Positions 54,101-61,800 of a DNA stretch of 64,000 nucleotides are shown here, piece by piece. The DNA is from Flavobacterium sp. KJJ. GTDB lineage: Bacteria > Bacteroidota > Bacteroidia > Flavobacteriales > Flavobacteriaceae. The stretch lies in NCBI RefSeq assembly GCF_000708595.2, contig NZ_JARP01000006.1, positions 1 to 64,000 of the forward strand, given 5' to 3'. Made by a program: the position numbers and the translations under genes. Each line of letters opens with the position of its first letter. The first letter of the stretch is position 1. The notes beneath the pieces are model-generated. The model worked only from the letters and a program-made list of their open reading frames with translations, searched no databases and was not told the DNA's origin.

Positions 54101-54193
54101 ATAGAAAACAAGAAAATTAATAATTCGATAGTTGATATTTTAGAGGGAACTGAACCAGCCTTTATTAAAAGAAAAGATAAATATGGATTTTAG
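51158..54193 (+). CDS. PHP-domain SMC-like ATPase (TrlF/Ppl-like), probable antiphage defence protein
   Basis: The 1011-residue protein has an N-terminal PHP phosphoesterase domain (WDLHVHTPE with His14/His16, FGITDYFSVDN, NGSDAHSFDSL near 234) and an SMC/ABC-type ATPase: Walker A VIGNKGKGKSAITD near 343, a long coiled coil at about 440-800, ABC signature LSPGERGAALIVFYLLLD near 889, Walker B IIDQPEDNLDN near 912 and the H-loop VTHNPNLAI. The fusion is the one named TrlF in RefSeq and Ppl (polymerase/histidinol phosphatase-like) among single-gene antiphage systems. It stands alone and is very AT-rich, as acquired defence genes often are. Confidence 0.85.
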   Translation: MSNRGSEWRKWDLHVHTPETKLANNFKENFSENLWDKYCELIENSDVEVFGITDYFSVDNYIKFCEKFKVKFPISRKVFFPNVEFRLSDKNKDAEHIQFHIIFSNKKETIERIMPFLSRLPLISTDDVNLTSKFCCEKDLLEVTFKKAMVNLDVTVEKLMENFSREEYVIISLASGYGSLRPGKSDTRGAEYAKEIDKKCKAFFGSSKDTSFYLNKIDGRSAYNLKPKPVFNGSDAHSFDSLSDKLGKRFIKKDDEDNICDYSEITWVKAEKTFEGLLQVLNEPENRIFIGNHPVVLDRINEFPNKYINSIEIDQIDHYDGRDGVWFKKQKAFINPELTVVIGNKGKGKSAITDVIGLCGNSHRQRDFSFLNKKKFRKKDLAKNFESILLWYDGNENRKNLNDEIDENSIEKVKYIPQNFFEDLCNNIDDDKAFKKEINDVVFRHIDETERLNKNSFDDFIQDKQTAIYNQIKLIKNKISELNIEIIDKQNKTAKNHIDNLVSNLKERETELENLKRNAPVKNYDESLISNLDNNPNFKKASEISTAIFALKEEEKAFLERLTVINSDILKLNQLVERIKNEEISINQFIDSEIAVLKQFNIDSQKVFTHKIKFDITVIMEAILLLKNEKLNLELNLGKVVYDEALHSSLNVEQINFVCNKIIKLTEEQQTFLSGLEGNTKAYQEFVKKDKEWKEKQENLLGDETGKNLNTINYFKKEIQKCENDYVNDLLKNKEERIFLSLDIYKKKKEIIDIYLALKNNVEKIIDDNSDKIKEYNINIDATFEVNSFMSNFLDYINKSIAGTFYGTNESEKVVKELINSIDINDEESFKEFLEDIQSKFEDNGDKNQPPFNQLKLNKEPLEFYDFIFGLDFLKEKYELKLDNKSIEQLSPGERGAALIVFYLLLDSNDIPLIIDQPEDNLDNHSVYKILVPFIKDAKKRRQIIIVTHNPNLAIVSDAELVIHVNIDKENKNTFSFNSGAIENKKINNSIVDILEGTEPAFIKRKDKYGF

Positions 54194-54283
54194 TATAAAA
54201 CAATAAAAGTTAAAGAATAATCACATCACAAATAATATTCTGGACTTTTTTTTAAGCTTCAGTATTACAATCAAAAGAAATAA

Positions 54284-54517
54284 AAAATAATTTATTTGCC
54301 ATCTGTAATTAATTTCCTTTCAGACGAATTGTTTTGAGGGAGATTACAAAGAACAGCCAATGTATTTTCAGGAAATCTTCGAGCTTCTAACTTATACAGA
54401 GTTTTGCGACGATATCAATTTAAGGTAAAAAATATTGAGATGTTTGAGAACCAGCCGAAATCTGGCAGAAACTTTATTACGATTTTAAGAGAAGCAGAAT
54501 TAGAGAGCTTGTTTTAA
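54284..54517 (+). pseudogene. Decayed gene fragment with frameshifts
   Basis: Three frames joined by two shifts make a continuous protein end: LPSVINFLSDELF, then EGDYKEQPMYFQEIFELLTY and TEFCDDINL, then KVKNIEMFENQPKSGRNFIT and ILREAELESLF before TAA at 54515-54517. Each piece has normal codon use and the last runs into a proper stop. No start remains. I do not recognise the family. Confidence 0.6.
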
Positions 54518-54553
54518 TTGTATTTGTTATAAAAAATATACTTTTCAGTATAA

Positions 54554-54586
54554 TTTGTTAAATTATCACAAAATACATTACATTTG
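54554..54586 (+). promoter_or_regulatory. Promoter of the 32-codon microgene
   Basis: TTTG (54554-54557), 21 nt, TACATTTG (54579-54586), a close match to the Bacteroidota TTTG / TAnnTTTG consensus. The transcript would start near 54593, about 24 nt before the ATG. Confidence 0.65.
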
Positions 54587-54616
54587 TACTTGTAATTAAA
54601 AAATAGAATAATACAT

Positions 54617-54715
54617 ATGATACTTTCAGTAAAACAAAGTTTTGAACATTTAGCCGGAGATATTTCAGCTGAAATGGCAGGACATTATATGTATTTTTAT
54701 GAAAATGAAATGTAA
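54617..54715 (+). CDS. 32-residue microprotein, unknown
   Basis: The ORF begins MILSVKQSFEHLAGDISAEM and ends AGHYMYFYENEM. It has its own consensus promoter and a strong terminator 33 bp after the stop, so it is a stand-alone transcription unit. No signal peptide and no membrane segment. It was found by eye; its translation is unproven. It could also be a small RNA with a chance ORF. Confidence 0.5.
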   Translation: MILSVKQSFEHLAGDISAEMAGHYMYFYENEM

Positions 54716-54747
54716 GTTTTAGAGTTTAAACTCAACATAAAATATAT

Positions 54748-54777
54748 AAAGCGTCCTTATTTGGGACGCTTTTTTTG
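54748..54777 (+). terminator. Terminator of the first microgene
   Basis: AAAGCGTCC (54748-54756) pairs with GGACGCTTT (54764-54772), with a 9-T run overlapping the end of the stem. A palindrome GAGTTTAAACTC lies at 54722-54733. Confidence 0.88.
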
Positions 54778-55055
54778 TTTAAGGCACTTCTCTCGAAGTC
54801 TCGGGACGCTCAGTGTGACAAGAAAAGGGCAACAAAATGATTGAAAACAAACCATAACTAAAAATAATTAAAAAATAATTTGACCAAATGTTTAATGATT
54901 AATCAAAATAGGAAAATATAGTCTTGGAAAGTAATTCGATGAGAGCCAGTATTTTGGTATAAAACCTAGATCTGCACTAGTATGCGGACAGGCATTTCTT
55001 TGTCTTAATTTTAACTGTAACTATTTGATAGTCAGAAAAATAATCTTAAAAATGA

Positions 55056-55088
55056 TTTGGAAATGTGATTTTTTCTATCCTATCTTTG
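55056..55088 (+). promoter_or_regulatory. Promoter of the 31-codon microgene
   Basis: TTTG (55056-55059), 21 nt, TATCTTTG (55081-55088). The spacing is the same as in the first microgene module. It places the transcript start near 55095, so a longer frame that opens at 55025 cannot be the gene. Confidence 0.65.
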
Positions 55089-55153
55089 CCAAACAAAATC
55101 GAAACAATGAGTTTCAGAAAACAACAACAACAATTAAAAAAATAAAAATAAAA

Positions 55154-55249
55154 ATGAGTTTTAAATTATACATAAACAACTTAGGATTAGCAGCCGCGAC
55201 TTCGGACCGTGGATGGATTACTATGTCGGTGCATCAATATAAGCAATAG
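55154..55249 (+). CDS. 31-residue microprotein, unknown, with a 12-codon leader ORF
   Basis: The ORF begins MSFKLYINNLGLAAATSDRG and ends WITMSVHQYKQ. A short leader ORF, MSFRKQQQQLKK (55107-55145), lies in the 5' region and begins with almost the same codons; its stop is 8 bases before the main ATG. Promoter upstream and terminator 25 bp downstream define a single unit. Function unknown; translation is unproven. Confidence 0.5.
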   Translation: MSFKLYINNLGLAAATSDRGWITMSVHQYKQ

Positions 55250-55274
55250 GATAAATTATATCGTATTTGTTATG

Positions 55275-55302
55275 AAGCACCTTTAATCGGGTGCTTTTTT
55301 TG
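55275..55302 (+). terminator. Terminator of the second microgene
   Basis: AAGCACC (55275-55281) pairs with GGTGCTT (55290-55296), then a T-run and TGTTTAGG, much like the end of the first module. Confidence 0.85.
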
Positions 55303-55352
55303 TTTAGGTGCAAAAGTTCAGAGATAAGATTTGAATAATTAAAGAATTACAG

Positions 55353-55733
55353 ATGAAAAAGATAAGCACATTGTTTGCTAAAGCAGCAACTATTTTAGCG
55401 AGAGCAATAAATAAACTAAATGCAGAAAACGTATCGCTAATAAGCGGAGAAATAATAGCCAGCAGAAAATTTGATGTTCAATCTTCAGCCATTAGCGATG
55501 GAAAATTATACAAAAAATTTTGCGCCAAAAACGAAGATACAATTGCGGCGAATGAGCGTTCGTGTCAGGAAGCAACTTTAAAAAATAAAATTAATAAAAC
55601 ATACGAATTACACGGAGTGAAAGAGCGAATACCTAATTATCAGAATTATGGTGTTTTACTGAAATTCCCAAGAATTCTTAAAAAAATATACGACCATGAG
55701 CAATATATTAAAAGAATACAAAAAAGCGATTAA
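55353..55733 (+). CDS. Hypothetical protein, first of an overlapping pair
   Basis: The 126-residue basic protein starts MKKISTLFAKAATILARAIN and has no signal peptide that I trust, although the first 25 residues form an amphipathic helix. It overlaps the next gene by 38 bp in another frame, so the two are probably coupled in translation. Three cysteines (CAKNED, RSCQEA region) are few. No family recognised. Confidence 0.6.
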   Translation: MKKISTLFAKAATILARAINKLNAENVSLISGEIIASRKFDVQSSAISDGKLYKKFCAKNEDTIAANERSCQEATLKNKINKTYELHGVKERIPNYQNYGVLLKFPRILKKIYDHEQYIKRIQKSD

Positions 55734-56160
55734 AATTAAATATGAAATAGAAAAACAAGGCAAATACTTCGATTATTTGTACAGTCCTTCTCGTGCAAAA
55801 CTGCGTGATTTGTGCTGGCTTATTTTCGAGAATAATCCAACTCAGGATGACTTAAATGTTTTTAGAAATTTATTTTCTTTGGATTTTGATCATAGCAAAA
55901 AGAATAAGTTTAAGGAACAAAAAGATAAGTTCAGACCTATTGAAACGTTCTTTAAAGGCGAAACAGATCCAACAAATATTGATGCAATAAATATGGCAGC
56001 AATTATGGTGGATTTTGAGCCGCGTCCTTTTAAAAAGTTTTATGATACCTATAAAATGGAAGGTGCAAAAGAGATTGAAAGTACTGGAAAAAAGAACGCG
56101 ATCACGCATCATTCTAAACGGAGAAAATATCTATCTAAATTTTACAGCTATTTTTTCTAA
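55696..56160 (+). CDS. Hypothetical protein, second of an overlapping pair
   Basis: The 154-residue basic, soluble protein starts MSNILKEYKKAIKIKYEIEK and has DYLYSPSRAKLRDLCWLIFE, IMVDFEPRPFKKFYDTYKME and a Lys/Arg-rich end (HHSKRRKYLSKFYSYFF). The high charge suggests nucleic-acid binding, but no domain is recognised. It ends before a strong terminator at 56232-56260. Confidence 0.65.
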   Translation: MSNILKEYKKAIKIKYEIEKQGKYFDYLYSPSRAKLRDLCWLIFENNPTQDDLNVFRNLFSLDFDHSKKNKFKEQKDKFRPIETFFKGETDPTNIDAINMAAIMVDFEPRPFKKFYDTYKMEGAKEIESTGKKNAITHHSKRRKYLSKFYSYFF

Positions 56161-56231
56161 AAATAGATTAGAACACATTACGATGTAAGACAGCGAGCGC
56201 GTTGTCCAATTGAAGTAAATCTTCATAAATA

Positions 56232-56260
56232 AAAAGGCTGTCTTATAAAGACAGCCTTTT
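56232..56260. terminator. Bidirectional terminator
   Basis: AAAAGGCTGTCTT (56232-56244) pairs perfectly with AAGACAGCCTTTT (56248-56260), between convergent genes. Confidence 0.88.
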
Positions 56261-56282
56261 CTTGGTTAAATTATTTTGATTC

Positions 56283-58061
56283 TTAATTCTGATTATAGAT
56301 TTTAGCGTAAAGATCTTTGTAAATTTCTTTGATGATCTTACGTTTTAATTTTAGCGTAGGAGTAAGCTGTCCGCCGTCGATAGACCAAACATCTGGAGTC
56401 AGCTCAAAACGTTTGATTTTTTCCCAGTGACCAAATTTCTCATTAATGCTTTCAACTTCTTCATCGATGCGCTTAATTACATCTGGATTTTCGCTGATTT
56501 CTTTGTCAGTGCTTCCTAAAGTAATTTTATGAAGTTTTGCCCATTCTTTTACAAATTCAAAATTGGGCTGGATAAAAGCGGCCGGCATTTTTTCGCCTTC
56601 GCCAATAACCATAATCTGCTCGATAAAACGAGATTGCTTCATGGCATTTTCAATTAACTGAGGTGCAATGTATTTACCTCCAGAAGTCTTGAACATTTCT
56701 TTCTTGCGATCCGTAATTTTCAAGAAACCTTCGCTGTCAATTTCTCCAATATCTCCAGTGTGGAAATATCCGTCTTGCAAAGCTTCGGCTGTTTTTTCAG
56801 GATCTTTAAAGTAACCTAACATAACGTTTGGTCCTTTGCATAAAATTTCACCATCTTGGGCAATTTTTACTTCTACGTTGCGAATTACTTTACCAACAGT
56901 TCCAATTTTAAAACCTTTGTTTCTTTCATCGTTTACGGCAATTACCGGTGAAGTTTCAGATAAACCGTAACCTTCCATAACCGGAATCTCTGCAGCAGCA
57001 AAAACTCTTGTTAAACGTGGCTGTAAAGCAGCACTTCCAGAAACCATTAAATCTAAATTTCCTCCCAAACCTTCTTTCCATTTGCTGAAAATAAGTTTAC
57101 GGGCGATTTTTAATTGAAATTCATACCAGAAACCATTGGCTCCGTACGGTTCGTATTTTAAACCTAAATCAATAGCCCAGAAAAATAGTTTTTTCTTGAT
57201 ACCAGTTAATTCAGATCCTTTTGCGTAAATTTTATCGTAAACTTTTTCTAAAAGTCGCGGAACTGCAGTAATCACAGTTGGTCGAACTTCTTTTAAGTTA
57301 TCACTAATTTTATCAATTGATTCTCCAAAATAAACCGAAACACCATAATATTGATAGATGTACAAAATCATTCTTTCAAAAATATGGCAGATAGGCAAGA
57401 AGCTCAAAGCAGTGCTTTTTCCCGCATCAAACGGAATTCTAGGTGCACTGTCTAAAACATTCGATACAATATTTTTGTGCGAAAGCATAACGCCTTTTGG
57501 CTTTCCTGTTGTTCCAGAAGTATAAATAATCGTTGCTAAATCATCCGTCTGAATGCTGTTTTTTCTAGCTTCAACTTCGTTTTGATTGCTTTCGTCTTCA
57601 CCAAGTGTCAATAAATCTGTCCAATGTTTGCAGCCTGCAATTTCATTAAAAGAATAAACTTCTTTTAAAGTCGGTACGTTAGCTTGAATCAGTCTTACTT
57701 TTTGAAGTACTTCTTCATCAGACACAAAGCAGTAAATACTGCCGCTGTGATTTAATATATATTCGTAATCTTCTTCAGAAATTGTTGGGTAAATAGGCAC
57801 GTTTTGAGCACCTGTCTGCAGGATACCAATATCCATGATATTCCATTCAGTACGATTGTTTGAAGTAATTACTGCAATTTTATCATCTTTCTGAATGCCC
57901 ATGCGTAATAATGCTCTAGAAACAGCATTTGCTTTTGCAATATATTCCTGGCTAGATGTTTTTTCCCAGACTCCATTTTTTTTGGTCGCTAAAGCAACCG
58001 GAAGGTTATAAGTTTCTTGTTGATAATAGGGAAAATCAAAAAGGCGTGTGATTGAAACCAT
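56283..58061 (-). CDS. Long-chain fatty acid-CoA ligase
   Basis: The 592-residue AMP-binding enzyme has IIYTSGTTGKPKGVMLSHKN, EGYGLSETSPVIAVN, GYFHTGDIGEIDSEGFLKI and TDRKKEMFKTSGGKYIAPQ. It activates long-chain fatty acids to acyl-CoA for beta-oxidation or lipid synthesis. It fits functionally with the beta-oxidation operon 7 kb away, although it is separated from it by the defence locus. Confidence 0.93.
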   Translation of the reverse strand: MVSITRLFDFPYYQQETYNLPVALATKKNGVWEKTSSQEYIAKANAVSRALLRMGIQKDDKIAVITSNNRTEWNIMDIGILQTGAQNVPIYPTISEEDYEYILNHSGSIYCFVSDEEVLQKVRLIQANVPTLKEVYSFNEIAGCKHWTDLLTLGEDESNQNEVEARKNSIQTDDLATIIYTSGTTGKPKGVMLSHKNIVSNVLDSAPRIPFDAGKSTALSFLPICHIFERMILYIYQYYGVSVYFGESIDKISDNLKEVRPTVITAVPRLLEKVYDKIYAKGSELTGIKKKLFFWAIDLGLKYEPYGANGFWYEFQLKIARKLIFSKWKEGLGGNLDLMVSGSAALQPRLTRVFAAAEIPVMEGYGLSETSPVIAVNDERNKGFKIGTVGKVIRNVEVKIAQDGEILCKGPNVMLGYFKDPEKTAEALQDGYFHTGDIGEIDSEGFLKITDRKKEMFKTSGGKYIAPQLIENAMKQSRFIEQIMVIGEGEKMPAAFIQPNFEFVKEWAKLHKITLGSTDKEISENPDVIKRIDEEVESINEKFGHWEKIKRFELTPDVWSIDGGQLTPTLKLKRKIIKEIYKDLYAKIYNQN

Positions 58062-58240
58062 GTTTAATATATTGAATTTTATCGCAAATTAAATAAAAAA
58101 TAGGTATAATTTTTAATTTTATGGAATTTTATAGGAAAAATTATAGGTACTATTGAAAATCAACGAAAACGTTTTCTTTTTTGTAGTAAATTTTCCAAAA
58201 AACCGATAAAAATTTAATTAGTTCTTATTTTTTAAATAGG

Positions 58241-58672
58241 CTATTGCACGTTGTAATCCACATATTCTTTTACTCTTTCTCCCATCAAGAACATTTTTTT
58301 CTTAGTGAAGTGAATAGAAAATTGAGAATAAATCCATGCATCGCTGTCATTTGGTCTGTACCAAAATGTATAAGATGCACTATTGAAGCCTTCTTTAAAG
58401 ATTGGCACTCCTTCATCAGTACATTCAATTCCCCAGTTGATTTTCTTTTTGCTTAAATCAGCTGATTGAATAACTCCGGTTCCATCAGGATTCAATAAAG
58501 TAAAAGGTTCTTTTACGCCTGCAGGGATATAAGTTCCCGGAATAGGATAACCAATGGTTGTAGTAATATAATGATCACGTCCGTTATAAGAGATTTGATC
58601 TACCTGAACTTGCGAATGTGATTTTGCACCAATAAAAAATAATGCAATAAATAAGTAATGTATTGATTTCAT
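58241..58672 (-). CDS. Secreted hypothetical protein
   Basis: The 143-residue protein has a signal peptide (IHYLFIALFFIGAKSHSQ) and a body without known motif (YTFWYRPNDSDAWIYSQFSI). It is isolated between acyl-CoA ligase and the TonB receptor on the same strand. Function unknown. Confidence 0.75.
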   Translation of the reverse strand: MKSIHYLFIALFFIGAKSHSQVQVDQISYNGRDHYITTTIGYPIPGTYIPAGVKEPFTLLNPDGTGVIQSADLSKKKINWGIECTDEGVPIFKEGFNSASYTFWYRPNDSDAWIYSQFSIHFTKKKMFLMGERVKEYVDYNVQ

Positions 58673-58803
58673 TCTATGTAGGTTTAAGTGTTTTTGGGGT
58701 TTTAAAAAAAATCAGTGGCAAGATTTTTTTGCGAATATAGTTCAAATTTCATTAGAAAAATGAATCCCAATTACAAGAATGAAATTTTTTATTTTTTAAA
58801 AGA

Positions 58804-61209
58804 TTACTCCGTTGAAAATTGATTTTCTAATAATTTTTCTTTAAAATCTGACTTGAAAGTATAAGCAAACGTAATCATCAGCGCACGCGTATCTGATTTA
58901 TTAGTTCTATTATTACTAAACAATAAAGTATTGTTTTTGTAACCGCTTTCGAGCGTATTAAACAGATCCGTAACAACTAATCCTAAACGTGCATTTCCAC
59001 TTCCAAGTTTTTGCTGAAAACCCATATCTAGGTTGTAAATCGGAATTCTTTTTCCTTGTGGTGTTGCCAAAGCCGAGTTGTAGTTTCCAATAAGCTGGAG
59101 TTTACCGCCTTTCCAGGGAGCAAAATTGTTTATGATTTTTCCGTACCAGCTAAAAGCATTGCGAACAACATCTTGTGCAAGATTAGAGGCATCGATGTTT
59201 TGCTGAAAAGCAGTTAAGCTGATATTTGCATCATAAAAACCAATTGGCTTTAGACTGAAAATAGTTTCTAATCCGTAAGTTACAGTGCTTCCAATGTTTT
59301 TTGGCATCAGCAAAACAACTCCATTATCTTGAAGTGTCGCATATTGCTTGATGGTATTTGAAGCATTTCGATAAAAAACATTTGTAGAAAACGAATAGTT
59401 AGACCAATCTTTATTATAGCTTATTTCGCCAATGTGAATAATTTCTGGTTTTAAATACGGATTTCCGCTATGTGGATTCAATGCATCTGTAATATCCATA
59501 AAAGGATTCAGATCATCTAAATCCGGACGATTGATGCGTTTGCTGTACCCAATTTTTACAAATTCATCTTGTTTTAAATTCAATTGCAATGATGCTGATG
59601 GAAAAAGTTTAAAATAATCGTTGTTAAAACGATCACTATTATTTTGTGTGGCTCCATTGTTCGAAACATTTTCTGCACGCAGGCCTAAATTGTATTTCCA
59701 TTTCGGATTTTCTTTATCGCCTATAAATGAATTCAACATACCGTAAGCAGCATTTATTTGCTCGTTGTATTTAAAAATATTGCTTGCTAACGGATTTATA
59801 ACATATTCTCCATTAACCAGATCAGCGCTTTCAAAATCCGAATTAAAAAAGCGGAACGTTCCTTTATAACCTGTTTCTATAATTGACTTTTCAGAAACCG
59901 GAAAAGTATAGTTTACAATAGCGTTTGAAATATTTTCATGTTCATAATTATGTGTTCGCTGCAAGAGAACTTCGTCGATCTGCTGTTGATATTCGTCGTA
60001 ATTATAAGTGTCAATATTGGTGTTTTCTCTGTGTTTATTGAATGAAGAAGTAATACTCGCATTTAGATTTTTTCGATCATCATCAAATTTTTTGTCATAA
60101 TTAAAAGCCAGTTCACCAACTTTTGAGCGTTCCAGCTCTAATGAATGTCTTTTGGTACTAGAGAAAAAATCATTTGCACTAGTATTAACCTGCGTATATA
60201 AAGTTTCATCATTATCTTGACTTTCCATATTTCCTAAAGCTTCAAATGAAAAAGTGTTTTTTTCGTTTGGAGAAAAATCAATATTCAATTTCAAATTCTG
60301 AAGTCCTTCCTTTCGTTCATCGTTTCTGTTTTGATGAATAAAATGCTCGTCATCAATAAAATAATTAGTTCTGTCTGAATTTATTTTTTTGGTTCGTCCA
60401 GCAAAACGATTGTCATAACCTAAACCAAAATTCCATTTTTCTGTTTTTTGATTTAGTAAAACAGAACTGTTTATCCTTCCTTTGGCACCAAAACCGCCTC
60501 CTAAAACCACTGCGCCATTTAGTCCATTTTGGTTGTTTTTCTTTAATTTTATATTAATGACGCCACTTTCAGCATTAGCATCATATTTTGCCGTTGGATT
60601 GCTTATTATTTCAATACTTTCGATACTGCTTGCTGCAATCTGATCCATATTTGAAATCGCAGAATTTTTTCCGTTAATCAAAATCAAAGGTGATTTTCCT
60701 CTCATGGTAATACCGCCTTCAGCATCTACAGCAACGGTCGGAATACTTTTTAGCATATCGGTAGCCGTTCCGCCTGATTGCGAGATATTTGAAACGGCAT
60801 TAAAAATAAAACCCTCGTCTGTTTTCTGAATTTGTTTTTTTTGAGAATGTACCACAACATCATTCAGCAAATTGGTGTCATTTTGTAAAATAATTGTTCC
60901 GATGGAAATTGGAGCACTTTCAATTTTTACTTTTTTTCTAACTGTTTTAAATCCGATTAATTTGAATTGTAATTGATAATCACCAGAAGCTATATTTTCT
61001 AAAACAAAATTCCCTGAAGCATCCGTTACGGCATATTGGGCAACTTTAGTCGAATCGATGCTGTTTTTTAAAAGGACATCGACAAATTCTACGGCTAGTT
61101 TTCCGTCGGTAACATTTCCTTTTATAACAGCTGTTTTTTGTCCAAAAGAAAATGGGCTGATAGTGAATAAGAGAATCAGAAATAAGAATTGATGCGTCCG
61201 TTTTTTCAT
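58804..61209 (-). CDS. TonB-dependent receptor, outer-membrane beta-barrel family
   Basis: The 801-residue protein has a signal peptide (FLFLILLFTISPFSFGQ), a CarboxypepD_reg-like domain (about 25-110), a plug (GTATDMLKSIPTVAVDAEGG, IESIEIISNPTAKYDANAES) and a C-terminal barrel ending in ALMITFAYTF. It is built like the receptor at 16150-18612. No SusD and no TonB gene nearby. Ligand unknown. Confidence 0.92.
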   Translation of the reverse strand: MKKRTHQFLFLILLFTISPFSFGQKTAVIKGNVTDGKLAVEFVDVLLKNSIDSTKVAQYAVTDASGNFVLENIASGDYQLQFKLIGFKTVRKKVKIESAPISIGTIILQNDTNLLNDVVVHSQKKQIQKTDEGFIFNAVSNISQSGGTATDMLKSIPTVAVDAEGGITMRGKSPLILINGKNSAISNMDQIAASSIESIEIISNPTAKYDANAESGVINIKLKKNNQNGLNGAVVLGGGFGAKGRINSSVLLNQKTEKWNFGLGYDNRFAGRTKKINSDRTNYFIDDEHFIHQNRNDERKEGLQNLKLNIDFSPNEKNTFSFEALGNMESQDNDETLYTQVNTSANDFFSSTKRHSLELERSKVGELAFNYDKKFDDDRKNLNASITSSFNKHRENTNIDTYNYDEYQQQIDEVLLQRTHNYEHENISNAIVNYTFPVSEKSIIETGYKGTFRFFNSDFESADLVNGEYVINPLASNIFKYNEQINAAYGMLNSFIGDKENPKWKYNLGLRAENVSNNGATQNNSDRFNNDYFKLFPSASLQLNLKQDEFVKIGYSKRINRPDLDDLNPFMDITDALNPHSGNPYLKPEIIHIGEISYNKDWSNYSFSTNVFYRNASNTIKQYATLQDNGVVLLMPKNIGSTVTYGLETIFSLKPIGFYDANISLTAFQQNIDASNLAQDVVRNAFSWYGKIINNFAPWKGGKLQLIGNYNSALATPQGKRIPIYNLDMGFQQKLGSGNARLGLVVTDLFNTLESGYKNNTLLFSNNRTNKSDTRALMITFAYTFKSDFKEKLLENQFSTE

Positions 61210-61454
61210 AAGACAAAGATATTTATCCGAATAAATAGAGCTTCTTAAACTTCCTTAAGATAGTATTAAGTTAGCCTTAGCTAAGATTAAATTTCTATTA
61301 ACAGATAAGATATCAAATAAAAAAAAGGTCTTTTTCCCCTATAAAAAACAGGAAAAACCATTGCCGTTTTGACAAGCAGTACTATTAATTTTATCTTATT
61401 AAAATGCGAAAGCCGAAAAGCAAACGAGTAGGCATTATTTAAAATCTAAAGAAT

Positions 61455-61739
61455 ATGGAAACTGCTTTTTTCTTAGCAATGGGATGGTGTGGGACCAAAT
61501 ACCCAGGCTGGTGGAGACGCTTTTGGAAAAACCCACCGCCACCGCCAGATCCGGAACCTTGGTGGACTGTTGCATTAATTGGTATTGGACTAGTTGCGGG
61601 AGTTGCCGGCGGCACATTATTTAGCAACGCAATACTTGACAGCCGATTTTTTGCTGGTCAAAATGCTATTGCTTCAGGTTTATTTGCCTTTGGTGCTGCT
61701 AATATTGCAACAGGTATTGCCTCAGCGTTTAAAAACTAA
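61455..61739 (+). CDS. Small Trp/Pro-rich membrane protein, unknown
   Basis: The 94-residue protein has an unusual N-terminal half with WWRRFWKNPPPPPDPEPWW and a C-terminal half with two hydrophobic, Gly/Ala-rich segments (VALIGIGLVAGVAGGTLF and AIASGLFAFGAANIATGIA) that contain GxxxG-like spacing. A strong terminator follows. It has no signal-peptide cleavage site that I can see. Function unknown; a membrane-active or scaffold peptide is one option. Confidence 0.7.
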   Translation: METAFFLAMGWCGTKYPGWWRRFWKNPPPPPDPEPWWTVALIGIGLVAGVAGGTLFSNAILDSRFFAGQNAIASGLFAFGAANIATGIASAFKN

Positions 61740-61740
61740 A

Positions 61741-61781
61741 AAAAAATGCCTCGACTTAAGTATAGTGTCGAGGCATTTTTT
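61741..61781. terminator. Bidirectional terminator
   Basis: AAAAAATGCCTCGAC (61741-61755) pairs perfectly with GTCGAGGCATTTTTT (61767-61781), between the small membrane protein gene and convergent purL. Confidence 0.9.
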
Positions 61782-61800
61782 TATATAATGAAACTAAAAT

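Noticed and set aside
54778..55055. Hidden retron-like or structured RNA between the microgenes
   Set aside because: There is no reverse transcriptase and no long stem; only a short REP-like stretch (gaagtctcgggacgctc) is visible.
55025..55249. 74-codon version of the second microgene
   Set aside because: Its start lies upstream of the consensus promoter at 55056-55088, so the transcript cannot contain it.
61435..61627. Two minus-strand ORFs opposite the Trp/Pro-rich gene
   Set aside because: Both are shadows of the plus-strand gene, which has the better start, a terminator and a coherent membrane topology.
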